A stretch of 64,000 nucleotides of DNA from Nocardioides sp. (lineage in GTDB: Bacteria; Actinomycetota; Actinomycetes; Propionibacteriales; Nocardioidaceae): assembly GCA_002729525.1 (NCBI GenBank), contig PBYI01000070.1, positions 1-64,000 on the forward strand, given 5' to 3'. A program made the translations under genes and the position numbers. Shown here piece after piece: positions 15,705 through 24,033 of the stretch (the stretch's first letter is position 1; every line of letters starts with the position of its first letter). Under the pieces are notes generated by a model. It had not been told where the DNA came from, ran no database searches, and saw nothing but the letters and a program-made list of their open reading frames with translations.

Positions 15705-16940
15705 ATGGCAGCCACCACCACGACCCTTGTCGGGCATCCGGTCACCGACACGGTGACCGGCTGCCGTGCCGCGGTCGCGGACGTGCGTGACGCCCCGTTG
15801 TGGACGCTGGGGGTGCAGGAGACCCGCGACGCCCTCGCTGATCTGGTCGCGCTGGAGGCGCAGCTGACCGAGCTCAAGGGTCGGCTGATCGTGCACGGTC
15901 GTGAGGTGGCGATCGAAGCAGAGTCCGGTGCCCGTACGCCTGGGCACTGGCTGGCCCACGCCACCCGCCAGACCCGCCCGGTCGCACTCGCCGCCCAGCA
16001 CCTCGCCCGCAGCCTGGAGTCCCACCCGGAGGTCGCCGCGGCGATGGCACGCGGGCAGGTGCTCGCGGATCAGGCGCGGGCGATCTGTGAGGCCCTCGAC
16101 GCCCTCGATGAGCGGGCCGACTGGCTGGATCCGGACCAGCGGGCTCGGGCGGTGGCGCAGCTGATCGGGTACGCCGGCGAGTTCGACGCGAAACAGATCC
16201 GGGTGCTGGGGCGTCGGATCCTCGAGGTCGTCGACCCCGCTGCTGCTGACGTCCACGAGGCGCGGCTGCTGGCCGAGGAGGAGCGTCGCGCGGAACAACA
16301 GAGCAGCCTGCACCTGTACGACCGGGGTGACAGCACCCACGAGGTCCGCGCCCGGGTCAGCGACCTCCACGCGGCCCTGTTGCGCACCATGCTCCACGGA
16401 CTCGCCTCACCCAGGCACGTCAACGCCGAGCACGGCGCCGGCGGCTATGACCGGCGGGCCGACAAGCCGACAGCGCACCGGCTCGGGCTGGCGTTCTGCG
16501 AGCTCCTCGAGCGCTACCCGACAGACCGGCTCCCCACCAACGACGGCGTCACCGCCACCATCGTGGTCACCATCCGCCTCGCCACCCTCGAAGGTGGGGA
16601 TCAGGCGGCGGCCTTGTCGACGGGGGAGCGGATCTCACCCGGGCAGGCGCGCCGGCTGGCGTGCGAGGCCCACCTGATCCCGGCCGTGCTGGGTGGGGAG
16701 TCCGAGGTCCTCGACCTCGGCCGCGCCCGCCGCCTGCACACCCGCGCGATGCGCCTCGCGCGGCTCGTGGAGCAGCCCACCTGTGAGCACCCGACCTGCG
16801 ACGTCCCCGCGACCGCCTGCCACGCCCACCACCGCGAGGCCTGGGCCCGCGGCGGCACCACCGCCAAACACACCCTCGAGTGGCTCTGCCCGCACCACCA
16901 CCGCCAGACCCACACCACCGACACCGTCAGACGAACGTGA
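15705..16940 (+). CDS. DUF222 domain HNH endonuclease-like protein
   Basis: 411 residues from ATG 15705. The long helical DUF222 (13E12) region covers most of the protein. A C-terminal HNH nuclease motif follows (CHAHHREAWARGGTTAKHT, ending LCPHHHRQTHT) with a CxxxxC pair just before it. These multicopy actinobacterial proteins are thought to be mobile or repeat-associated; their role is unknown. REP-like elements lie immediately upstream, and the gene converges on pfkA with a 22-base gap. Upstream in-frame starts exist but add low-complexity residues. Confidence 0.8.
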   Translation: MAATTTTLVGHPVTDTVTGCRAAVADVRDAPLWTLGVQETRDALADLVALEAQLTELKGRLIVHGREVAIEAESGARTPGHWLAHATRQTRPVALAAQHLARSLESHPEVAAAMARGQVLADQARAICEALDALDERADWLDPDQRARAVAQLIGYAGEFDAKQIRVLGRRILEVVDPAAADVHEARLLAEEERRAEQQSSLHLYDRGDSTHEVRARVSDLHAALLRTMLHGLASPRHVNAEHGAGGYDRRADKPTAHRLGLAFCELLERYPTDRLPTNDGVTATIVVTIRLATLEGGDQAAALSTGERISPGQARRLACEAHLIPAVLGGESEVLDLGRARRLHTRAMRLARLVEQPTCEHPTCDVPATACHAHHREAWARGGTTAKHTLEWLCPHHHRQTHTTDTVRRT

Positions 16941-16962
16941 GTCCGGGTGCACGGTGCGACGG

Positions 16963-17994
16963 TCAGCGACCGAAGAGCGCCTTGGCCTCGTCCCAGCGGT
17001 GCTGCGGCACGGTCTTGAGCCCGTTGAGCGCCTCGCCGAAGTCGACGCGCTCGATCTCGGTGCCGCGCATCGCCACCATCTGCCCCCAGGCCCGGTCGTT
17101 GACCAGGTCGGTGGCGGCCATGCCCAGACGCGTGGCGAGCACCCGGTCGAAGCCGGTCGGCGCCCCGCCGCGCTGCACGTGCCCGAGGGTCGAGCCGCGG
17201 GTCTCGATTCCGGTGAGCCGCTCGATCTCGGCTGCCACGAAGTCCCCGACGCCACCGAGGCGAGGACGCCCGTCGATCTCGACGCCCTTGCCGTTGAGGA
17301 CCTCCTCGTGGCCCTCGGGGATGAAGCCCTCGGCGACGACGACGAGCGGCGACCGGCCGCGCTCGTGCACCTCGCGCACCCACGTGCACAGCTCCACCAT
17401 CGAGACGCGCTGCTCGGGGATCAGCACGGCGTGCGCACCGGCCGACATCCCGGAGTGCAGGGCGATCCAGCCGGCGTGGCGGCCCATCACCTCGGCGACC
17501 ATGCACCGGTGGTGCGACTCGCCGGTCGTGCGCAGGCGGTCCATAGCGTCGGTCGCGATCGCGACGGCGGTGTCGAAACCGAAGGTGTAGTCGGTGCCGT
17601 TGAGGTCGTTGTCGATCGTCTTCGGGACACCCACCACGGGGAGTCCGGCGTCCGAGAGGCGCTTCGCGCCGGCCAGCGAGCCCTCGCCCCCGATGGCGAT
17701 GACGGCGTCGATGTCGTGCCGCTCGAGGATCGCGCGGATGTTGTCGGTGCCACCGCCGTGGTCGTCGATCGGGTTCGTGCGCGAGGTGCCGAGGATCGTG
17801 CCGCCCTCGCGCGCCAGGCCACGCACGCGGGTGCGCGGGAGCGCCATGATGTCGCTGTCCAGCAGACCCCGCCAGCCGTTGCGGAAGCCGACGAAGTCGT
17901 GGCCGAAGGTCTTCACACCGCGGAGCACGGCTCCCCGGATGACGGCGTTGAGGCCGGGGCAGTCGCCACCGCTGGTGAGGAGTCCGATCCGCAT
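16963..17994 (-). CDS. pfkA: 6-phosphofructokinase, actinobacterial mixed-substrate group
   Basis: 343 residues, full length: RIGLLTSGGDCPGLNAVIRG at the N-terminus, IGGEGSLAGA and GVPKTIDNDLNGTDYTFGF in the catalytic centre, MGRHAGWIAL and LGHVQRGGAPTGFDR for fructose-6-phosphate. The residue after GGE is Gly, as in ATP-dependent enzymes, while PKTID has the Lys typical of the PPi/actinobacterial group. That pairing is the one reported for Streptomyces ATP-PFKs, so ATP is the probable donor. It is a single gene, divergent from an acyltransferase gene. Confidence 0.93.
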   Translation of the reverse strand: MRIGLLTSGGDCPGLNAVIRGAVLRGVKTFGHDFVGFRNGWRGLLDSDIMALPRTRVRGLAREGGTILGTSRTNPIDDHGGGTDNIRAILERHDIDAVIAIGGEGSLAGAKRLSDAGLPVVGVPKTIDNDLNGTDYTFGFDTAVAIATDAMDRLRTTGESHHRCMVAEVMGRHAGWIALHSGMSAGAHAVLIPEQRVSMVELCTWVREVHERGRSPLVVVAEGFIPEGHEEVLNGKGVEIDGRPRLGGVGDFVAAEIERLTGIETRGSTLGHVQRGGAPTGFDRVLATRLGMAATDLVNDRAWGQMVAMRGTEIERVDFGEALNGLKTVPQHRWDEAKALFGR

Positions 17995-18123
17995 GACCCG
18001 AACCCTTCCAGATCAGCGAGGGGCGAACGGTGTCACCCGTGTTTCGTTCTGACCAGTCACGACGTGATCTCGGCGGCCGATCAGGACGGACTGGCCGGTA
18101 ACCGCAAGACTGTGGTCGTGGTC

Positions 18124-18789
18124 ATGTACCAGGCACTCCACACCGTCGTCCCGCCGTTGGCCAAGGCGGTCTGGCGGCCGACCGTCGAGGGCCTGGAGAA
18201 CGTGCCCGACAGCGGGGGAGTGATCCTCGCCAGCAACCACCGCAGCTTCGTCGACTCGGTCGTCATCCCCGTCGTGGTGCCCCGCAAGGTGGTGTTCCTG
18301 GCGAAGTCCGACTACTTCACCGGCACCGGCGTGAAGGGCGCGATCTCGCGGGCCTGGTTCAGCGGACTCGGGATGCTCCCGGTCGACCGCGACGACCCGC
18401 AGGCGGCGCTCGGCAGCCTCGACACAGCGCTGGAGGTGCTCGGCCGGGGCGAGGCGTTCGGCATCTACCCCGAGGGCACCCGCTCCCGCGACGGCCGGCT
18501 CTACCGCGGCCGCACCGGCGCCGCCCACCTCGCGCTGACCGCCGGCGTACCCGTCGTGCCGGTCGGACTCGTCGGCACCGAGAAGCTCCAGCCGGTCGGC
18601 TCGACACTTCCGCGCGTCGTCCCGGTGACGGTCCGGTTCGGTACGCCGATCGACGTCGCGGACCGCTTCGAGGGGATGGCGCTCGGCAAGGCGCGACGGG
18701 TGCTCACCGACGAGGTGATGGACGCGATCCAGGAGCTCTGCGGACAGGAGCCCGCCGGCGTCTACAACGACCGTGCGCCCGATGCCTAG
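18124..18789 (+). CDS. 1-acyl-sn-glycerol-3-phosphate acyltransferase family protein
   Basis: 221 residues of the PlsC family. The catalytic NHRSFVDS (HX4D) lies near residue 40, the acceptor motif EGTRSRDG near 120 and GVPVVPVGLVGTE near 145. It should transfer an acyl group to lysophosphatidate or a related lipid at the inner membrane face. There is no long membrane segment, so association is probably peripheral. ATG 18124 was chosen; two GTG codons just upstream are in frame, and no ribosome site is evident. Confidence 0.85.
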   Translation: MYQALHTVVPPLAKAVWRPTVEGLENVPDSGGVILASNHRSFVDSVVIPVVVPRKVVFLAKSDYFTGTGVKGAISRAWFSGLGMLPVDRDDPQAALGSLDTALEVLGRGEAFGIYPEGTRSRDGRLYRGRTGAAHLALTAGVPVVPVGLVGTEKLQPVGSTLPRVVPVTVRFGTPIDVADRFEGMALGKARRVLTDEVMDAIQELCGQEPAGVYNDRAPDA

Positions 18790-18822
18790 GGCCGAGCCGT
18801 CTGACATCAGTAGCCTCCGCCC

Positions 18823-19479
18823 ATGAACCTCACCCTCCCGTTGGAGCAGGCGCGTCCATGCTTCGCGGGCACGGTCGCGGGCTTCCTGAGGGCGGTCGAC
18901 GACGTGGGGGAGTACGACCTGCTCGCTGCGTCCCGCTGCCCCGGGTGGTCGCGGCTGGACGTGGTCGTGCACGTGCTGCACGGCTGGCAGGAGATGCTCG
19001 GCGGCCTGGTGTCGCAGGTCGACGCCGAGCCCACGCAGGACGCCGCGTCGTTCTGGCCGGCGTTCGCGTCGGCGTACGACGAGGACCCGGTGCCGACGTT
19101 GATGGCGCAGCGGCGGCGTACCGCTGCCTACGCCCGACCGGCGAGCGCGCTCGAGCAGCTGCACGACGTGGCCGCCGCGCTGCTGCGTGGCGTCGCCGGC
19201 TGCCCCGACCGACCGGTCACCTGGATCGGCCAGGTCTTCACCGCCGGCGACTTCCTCGCCGTGTGGGCTGTCGAGAACGTCGTGCACCACCTCGACCTCG
19301 ACGTCGAGGTCCCGCCGACCGAGTCGGGGCTGCTGCTCACCCGCGCGACGGTCGAGGCGCTGGCCCGTGGCCCGGTGCCGGCGTCGTGGAGCGACGTCGA
19401 CACGGTGCTGCACGGGACGGGACGGAGCACCGACCCGCCTGCGGAGGCCGCCGCGCTGGGTCTGCCCGTGCTCGGCTGA
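18823..19479 (+). CDS. Maleylpyruvate isomerase-family (DinB/MDMPI) protein
   Basis: 218 residues with the MDMPI N-terminal fold: SRCPGWSRLDVVVHVLHGWQ and, near residue 150, WAVENVVHHLDLDV. These place the histidines expected for a metal site. Family members use mycothiol for isomerisation or conjugation; the substrate here is unknown. A TAGCCT box ends 6 bases before ATG 18823, indicating a leaderless message. Confidence 0.7.
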   Translation: MNLTLPLEQARPCFAGTVAGFLRAVDDVGEYDLLAASRCPGWSRLDVVVHVLHGWQEMLGGLVSQVDAEPTQDAASFWPAFASAYDEDPVPTLMAQRRRTAAYARPASALEQLHDVAAALLRGVAGCPDRPVTWIGQVFTAGDFLAVWAVENVVHHLDLDVEVPPTESGLLLTRATVEALARGPVPASWSDVDTVLHGTGRSTDPPAEAAALGLPVLG

Positions 19480-19558
19480 GCACGGGAGTGGTCGACGCCA
19501 CCCGACGCTCCCTGGGACGGGTCCGGCGCGGGCGACCGGGTCACGTACGTTCGTGGCC

Positions 19559-20479
19559 GTGGACCTGGGGGAGCGCATCAGCACGCGCGGGAGCGAGTTC
19601 CTCCTGTTCGCCCTGACCCCTCCGCGGACCACCGTCAGCGAGGAGCGCGCGCAGGAGATCGCGGATGTCACGCAGGCGCGGCTCGCGCCGATCGGCCTGG
19701 ACGGGCTCGTGCTCTACGACATCGACGACGAGAGCGACCGCAACCCGCGGGAGCGACCGTTCCCGTTCGTCGCGACGCTCGACCCGGCCGACTTCCGTCG
19801 TCGGCACCTGGCCGATTGGCCCACCCCGGTCGTCGTCTACCGGGCGGTCGGCAAGTACGCCGAGGACGAGCTGCGCGGGTGGCTGGGGGAGCCGGACACC
19901 GGCCGCGACCTGACGGTGTTCGTGGGCGCGTCGTCGCGGGAGTCTCGACCGGCCACGTCGCTCGCGCGCGCCCAGGCCCTGCTGTCCGAGGTGCGCCCCG
20001 ACCTGCCCCTGGGCGGCGTCGCGATCCCCGAGAGGCACACGCGCCGCGGCGAGGAGCACCTGCGCCTGCTCGCCAAGCAGCAGGCGGGCTGCTCCTTCTT
20101 CGTCACGCAGGTCGTGTACGACGTCAACGCTGCGAAGAACCTCGTCTCCGACTACGCCTACGCGTGCCGCGACGAGGGCCTGGAGCCGGTGCCGCTGGTG
20201 TTCACGTTCTCGGTGTGCGGGTCGATGAGGACGCTGGAGTTCCTGGGGTGGCTCGGCATCGACGTACCTCGATGGATCCAGAACGACCTGCGGCACGCCG
20301 GCGACACGCTCCAGGCGTCGTACGAGCACGCGCTGGGTGCGGCCCGGGAGCTGATCGCGTTCTGCCGCCGGCTCGGGGTGCCGTTCGGCATCAACGTCGA
20401 GAGCGTGTCGATCCGGCTCGCCGAGATCGAGGCCAGCGTCGGGCTGGCGCGAGAGATCGCGACCGGCCTCCGCCGCTGA
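19559..20479 (+). CDS. Methylenetetrahydrofolate reductase-like protein
   Basis: 306 residues. The half after ~150 resembles the MTHFR/MetF TIM barrel: GGVAIPERHTRRGEEHLRLL, then KQQAGCSFFVTQVVYDVNAA, where MetF has FFITQ. Early residues (EFLLFALTPPRTTVSEERAQ) are looser matches. It may reduce or bind a folate, but key MetF residues are not all recognisable, so this could be a divergent paralogue with another role. GTG 19559 follows TACGTT by 7 bases. Confidence 0.6.
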   Translation: MDLGERISTRGSEFLLFALTPPRTTVSEERAQEIADVTQARLAPIGLDGLVLYDIDDESDRNPRERPFPFVATLDPADFRRRHLADWPTPVVVYRAVGKYAEDELRGWLGEPDTGRDLTVFVGASSRESRPATSLARAQALLSEVRPDLPLGGVAIPERHTRRGEEHLRLLAKQQAGCSFFVTQVVYDVNAAKNLVSDYAYACRDEGLEPVPLVFTFSVCGSMRTLEFLGWLGIDVPRWIQNDLRHAGDTLQASYEHALGAARELIAFCRRLGVPFGINVESVSIRLAEIEASVGLAREIATGLRR

Positions 20480-20540
20480 GCCGCTCTCCGCGCGACGAAC
20501 TCGGTTGTCCGGCGGTCGGCTGCCTTCCTAGCCTCGGACC

Positions 20541-21254
20541 GTGGGTGACCTGTGGCTCAGCGCGATCCGTTACGACGCGGTGGACCCGCGGGGGACCGCG
20601 GCCTTCTGGTCCGGTCTTCTGCAGTGGCCCGCCGCCGAGAGACCGGACGGGACCGTGGCGCTGACGCCGGACGACCCACGGGCGCTGCCGCTGGTCCTGT
20701 GCCCGACGGACATCGCGAAGACCACCCAGAACCGCATCCACCTCGACGTCACGTCGCGCTCGCCGGATCACATGGACCGGCTCGTACGGGCCGCGCTCGA
20801 CCTCGGTGGCGCGCACGTCGACGTCGGGCAGTCGCCCGACGAGGACCACGTCGTGCTCGCCGACCCGGACGGCAACGAGCTGTGCGTGATCCCGCCGGAC
20901 AACCAGTTCCTGGCCGGCACCGGCGTCGTCGGGGCGGTCAACTGCGACGGCACCGCAACCCTCGGTCGCTTCTGGAGCGCCGTGCTCGACTGGCCGCTGG
21001 TCTGGGACCAGGACGAGGAGACCGCGATCCAGTCGCCGGGCGGGGGACCCAAGATCACCTGGAGCGGTCCGCCACTCATGCCGCGCACGGGTCGCGACCG
21101 GTGGCGGCTGGAGGTCACCGCCGCCGGTCCGACGGAGATCGCGCTCGCAGCGCTGGTCACCCGCGGCGCCACGGTCCCTGAGCAGGTCGAGGATGCGGTC
21201 GGCACCACGGTGCTGGACCCTGACGGCAACGAGTTCCACGTCCTCGGGACGTGA
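20541..21254 (+). CDS. Tandem VOC (glyoxalase-like) domain protein
   Basis: 237 residues made of two VOC half-barrels, ~1-115 and ~125-237. Each has the AFWSGLL / RFWSAVLDWPL entry helix and ends in DPDGNELCVI / DPDGNEFHVL. Repeated VOC domains bind a small ligand or metal; no reaction can be assigned. GTG 20541 follows TAGCCT by 6 bases. Confidence 0.8.
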   Translation: MGDLWLSAIRYDAVDPRGTAAFWSGLLQWPAAERPDGTVALTPDDPRALPLVLCPTDIAKTTQNRIHLDVTSRSPDHMDRLVRAALDLGGAHVDVGQSPDEDHVVLADPDGNELCVIPPDNQFLAGTGVVGAVNCDGTATLGRFWSAVLDWPLVWDQDEETAIQSPGGGPKITWSGPPLMPRTGRDRWRLEVTAAGPTEIALAALVTRGATVPEQVEDAVGTTVLDPDGNEFHVLGT

Positions 21255-21282
21255 CCGACCGGCGGCCGTACAGTTCGCGGCC

Positions 21283-21606
21283 GTGGAGAGCGTTCAGTAC
21301 GTCGTGCCGCTCGGGGTGGTCGTCCGTGGCGGAGTTGAGGTCGTCGTGGCTCTGGTGCTGGCCGGCATCTGTACGGCGCATCGCCGGTCCGGTGCCGTCG
21401 CCGTCGTCGGCCTGCTCGCGGCGACGCTGTGGGCGCTGGTCGTGGCGACCTTCACTGTCACGCCACTTCCGGGAGCAGAAGCGCGCTGGTCCGACTGGGT
21501 GTGGCAGCACAACGACGTACTCGACTGGGTCCGGGTCGCAGGCATGGCGACGGCCGTCATCTCTCTCGGGGTCCTCAGTGTGCGCAACCGGCAGCGACGG
21601 GGTTGA
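21283..21606 (+). CDS. Small membrane protein of unknown function
   Basis: 107 residues with three predicted membrane helices (VVPLGVVVRGGVEVVVALVL; VAVVGLLAATLWALVVATFT; VAGMATAVISLGVLSV) and a charged loop carrying WSDWVWQHNDVLDWV. No family recognised. GTG 21283 follows TACAGT by 8 bases. It is a single gene between the VOC gene and the VapBC pair. Confidence 0.6.
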   Translation: MESVQYVVPLGVVVRGGVEVVVALVLAGICTAHRRSGAVAVVGLLAATLWALVVATFTVTPLPGAEARWSDWVWQHNDVLDWVRVAGMATAVISLGVLSVRNRQRRG

Positions 21607-21630
21607 TGCCCTGGGAGAGAGGTGTCATTG

Positions 21631-21667
21631 TGGCTACATTCAGCCCAGCGAATATGGCTACAGGAGG
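21631..21667 (+). promoter_or_regulatory. vapBC promoter with direct and inverted repeats
   Basis: TGGCTACA occurs twice, at 21631-21638 and 21655-21662, 24 bases apart. Between them lie ATTC and GAAT in inverted orientation around an 8-base centre (21638-21653). The first copy contains a TACATT -10-like box. AGGAGG (21662-21667) is the vapB ribosome site. Antitoxin operators usually overlap the promoter in this way. Confidence 0.45.
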
Positions 21668-21673
21668 TGGGCC

Positions 21674-21928
21674 GTGGACATCGGCGTCCGGGAGCTACGT
21701 GACGGTCTGAGTCGTCACCTGGCGTCGGTTCGCGACGGGCACACGATCACGGTCACTGACCACGGACGGCCCGTTGCACGGATCGTCCCTGTGGGCGTGC
21801 CGACGAAGCTCGAGCAGCTGATCGCGGAGGGGAAGGTGACTCCCGCCGCACTTCGGAAGGGGCCACGGCCCGCGCCGGTCCAGGCCGCGACGACGGTGAG
21901 CGATCTGGTGGACGAGCAGCGTCGGTGA
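21674..21928 (+). CDS. vapB: VapB/Phd-type antitoxin
   Basis: 84 residues: Phd/YefM-like DNA-binding N-terminus (VRELRDGLSRHLASVRDGHT, then TVTDHGRPVARIVP) and a C-terminal toxin-binding tail ending TVSDLVDEQRR. It should bind and neutralise VapC and repress the operon. GTG 21674 has an AGGAGG ribosome site. Its stop overlaps the vapC start by 4 bases (GTGA). Confidence 0.88.
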   Translation: MDIGVRELRDGLSRHLASVRDGHTITVTDHGRPVARIVPVGVPTKLEQLIAEGKVTPAALRKGPRPAPVQAATTVSDLVDEQRR

Positions 21929-22374
21929 TCGTCTATCTCGACACGTCGGCCCTGGTGCCGTTGGTGATCGACGAGCCTGCGTCGTTTGCCTGGGGCGAGG
22001 TCTGGGACGGTGCCGACAAGGTCGTCTGTACGCGACTGGGTTACATCGAGGCCGCCGCTGCGGTCGCCATGGCCGAACGATTGGGCCGCATCTCCGCGGC
22101 GCAGGCACTCGACGCCAGAAGCGTTCTGGACGAGCTCTGGCTGGCGGTCGAGGTGCTGGAGCTCAGTGACCAGCTGATGCGCCACGCCGCCGAGCTCGCG
22201 ATGCGGCATTCCCTGCGCGGCTACGACGCCGCGCACTGCGCAGCAGTCCTCGGGCTCGCCGACCCGGATCTCGTGGCAGCATCCGGCGACCAGCGGCTGC
22301 TCGCTGCCTGGAGATCCGAGGGAGTCGCGGTGTACGACGCCACTGCTGACCTGTGCCAGATCGATCGCCGATAA
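21925..22374 (+). CDS. vapC: VapC-type PIN-domain toxin (RNase)
   Basis: 149 residues. Acidic PIN residues are visible: Asp6 in VYLDTSALV, Glu42 in RLGYIEAAAA, Asp in LRGYDAAHCAAV and Asp in VAASGDQRLL. VapC toxins are Mg2+-dependent endoribonucleases cutting tRNA or rRNA; the target here is unknown. The gene is translationally coupled to vapB through a 4-base overlap. No mobile-element genes are adjacent. Confidence 0.88.
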   Translation: MIVYLDTSALVPLVIDEPASFAWGEVWDGADKVVCTRLGYIEAAAAVAMAERLGRISAAQALDARSVLDELWLAVEVLELSDQLMRHAAELAMRHSLRGYDAAHCAAVLGLADPDLVAASGDQRLLAAWRSEGVAVYDATADLCQIDRR

Positions 22375-22447
22375 CGTACATTATGTCAAGTGACGAGGAT
22401 CCGGGTGGAGCAGCGGGTTCCGCAGGCCCTCCCCGCACGCTCCGCAC

Positions 22448-23086
22448 CTACCCGGGGTCGCATCGCTGGACCACCGGCTGGCGCAGGATCGTCCGCCGTC
22501 GTGCCGGCTCCACGCGACGGACGTCGCTCAGGTAGATCTCGTGGTGCCGACCCGCGAGCCGCAGACCGTGCGACGGCACGTGCTGGTGGTGGATCCGCTC
22601 GAGCACCTCGGCCTCGTCGTCGAACGACCCGACGTGCAGCGTCTGCACGCACCGGCCTTCCTCCAACGCCTCGACCCGTACGTCGTCCAGCCGCGCCGGC
22701 GCGCGCCCCGTGACGACGAGAGTCTCCCGAGCCGCCTCGACGTCGGAGTCGTCGAGCCAGTCCGGGACGAGCAGCAGCAACGTCCACTGCCAGCGCGCCT
22801 TGTCCCGCGCCACCGTGAAGGCGTCCATGTCGTCGGCCCACCACAGCCCCTCCAGCGGAGGGACGACGTAGTCGCGACCCGCGGCCTTGCTGCGGAACTT
22901 CAGCGCGTACGCCAGCGGGTAGAGCGTCCCGACCGCCTCGGTGAACGCCGGAGTGGTGTTCGGGTCCCCCGCGCCGTCGATCGCCAGGTACCGCGAGGGC
23001 GGCACGTCGACGAGGTCGAGGCGGCCAGCGCGGGCGCGGTACGGCGGCAGTCGCTTCAGGTCGACCTTGTCCGCGCCCACGCCCAC
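22448..23086 (-). CDS. GyrI-like small-molecule-binding domain protein
   Basis: 212 residues. LVDVPPSRYLAIDGAGDPN near the N-terminus, then AVGTLYPLAYALKF and PPLEGLWWADDMDAFTVARD, match the GyrI-like/AraC effector-binding superfamily member found as a stand-alone protein (DUF-type YdeE/SAV2435-like). It probably binds a small hydrophobic molecule. The start is uncertain between GTG 23086 and GTG 23080. It is divergent from the transglutaminase gene across 93 bases. Confidence 0.75.
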   Translation of the reverse strand: MGVGADKVDLKRLPPYRARAGRLDLVDVPPSRYLAIDGAGDPNTTPAFTEAVGTLYPLAYALKFRSKAAGRDYVVPPLEGLWWADDMDAFTVARDKARWQWTLLLLVPDWLDDSDVEAARETLVVTGRAPARLDDVRVEALEEGRCVQTLHVGSFDDEAEVLERIHHQHVPSHGLRLAGRHHEIYLSDVRRVEPARRRTILRQPVVQRCDPG

Positions 23087-23179
23087 GCCCCCAGCCAAGC
23101 ACGTCTGCTCCCCCACGGCTGCGCGGCCGCGTGGCCGCGTCGCCCTCGGGGTGGGGCGCGCACTGGGACGATCGATCCC

Positions 23180-23983
23180 GTGAAGCGATCCGTGGGCGCC
23201 GAGCTCGAGATCACGGCCGGCACGCAGTCCGAGGTGGAGCTCCAGGTGGCCGTGGCCCGTACGCCGGGACTCAAGGTGCGTGAGCGGCTCACCGTCGTCC
23301 ACGACGACCACGGACCACTAACCCCGACCGAGATCGCCACGCCCCACCACGGTCGGCTCCACCTCCTGACGGTCCCGCCCGGGCGCACCCGGGTGTCGTA
23401 CGACGCCACGGTTCGGCGCACGGCGCGCCCAGCGGAGGTCGATCAGGTCGACCTCTCGACGTACCGCCGCCCCAGCCGGTACGCGACCGCCGACACGTTC
23501 GGCGACGTCGCCGAGGCGGAGTTCGGCACGGTCGCGGACCGCGACCTGCTCCAGGCCGTGTCGTCCTGGGTGGGCACGCGCCTCGAGTACGTGCCCGGCA
23601 GCAGCGGTCCGACCGACGGCGCCGCCGACACGCTCGAGCACCGCGCGGGCGTCTGCCGCGACTACGCCCACCTCGGCATCGCGCTGCTGCGTGCCCTCGG
23701 GGTGCCCGCCCGCCTGGTCGCGGTCTACGCGCCCGGGTGCTTCCCCATGGACTTCCACGCCGTCGTGGAGGCGTACGTCGCGGGAGGCTGGCACGTCGTC
23801 GACTCCACCGCGCTCGCACCTCGCTCCAGCCTGGTGCGGATCGCCACCGGACGCGACGCGGCCGACACCGCGTTCATGACCACCACCAACGGCGACGCGG
23901 ACCTGGAGTCGTCGGCTGTGACGGCGGTCGTCGACGGTTCCCTGCCCAGCGACGACCTCGACCGCCTCGTCCAGATCGGCTGA
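23180..23983 (+). CDS. Transglutaminase-like cysteine protease family protein
   Basis: 267 residues. An N-terminal beta region (~1-95; VRERLTVVHDDHGP and LHLLTVPPGRTRVSYDATV) is followed by the transglutaminase core with its triad: Cys in HRAGVCRDYAHL, His in DFHAVVEAYV, Asp in WHVVDSTALAP. No signal peptide, so it is cytoplasmic. The role is unknown; relatives are peptidases or amidases. GTG 23180 follows GACGAT by 7 bases. Confidence 0.85.
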   Translation: MKRSVGAELEITAGTQSEVELQVAVARTPGLKVRERLTVVHDDHGPLTPTEIATPHHGRLHLLTVPPGRTRVSYDATVRRTARPAEVDQVDLSTYRRPSRYATADTFGDVAEAEFGTVADRDLLQAVSSWVGTRLEYVPGSSGPTDGAADTLEHRAGVCRDYAHLGIALLRALGVPARLVAVYAPGCFPMDFHAVVEAYVAGGWHVVDSTALAPRSSLVRIATGRDAADTAFMTTTNGDADLESSAVTAVVDGSLPSDDLDRLVQIG

Positions 23984-24033
23984 CGCCCGGGCGACCGGTG
24001 ACGCGGGACACCGGCCTGGCGTAGCGTCGCCGC

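Noticed and set aside
22375..22535. Small open frame downstream of vapC starting at the ATG near 22384
   Set aside because: No ribosome site, Arg-rich translation, and it overlaps the 3' end of the well-supported GyrI-like gene on the other strand.
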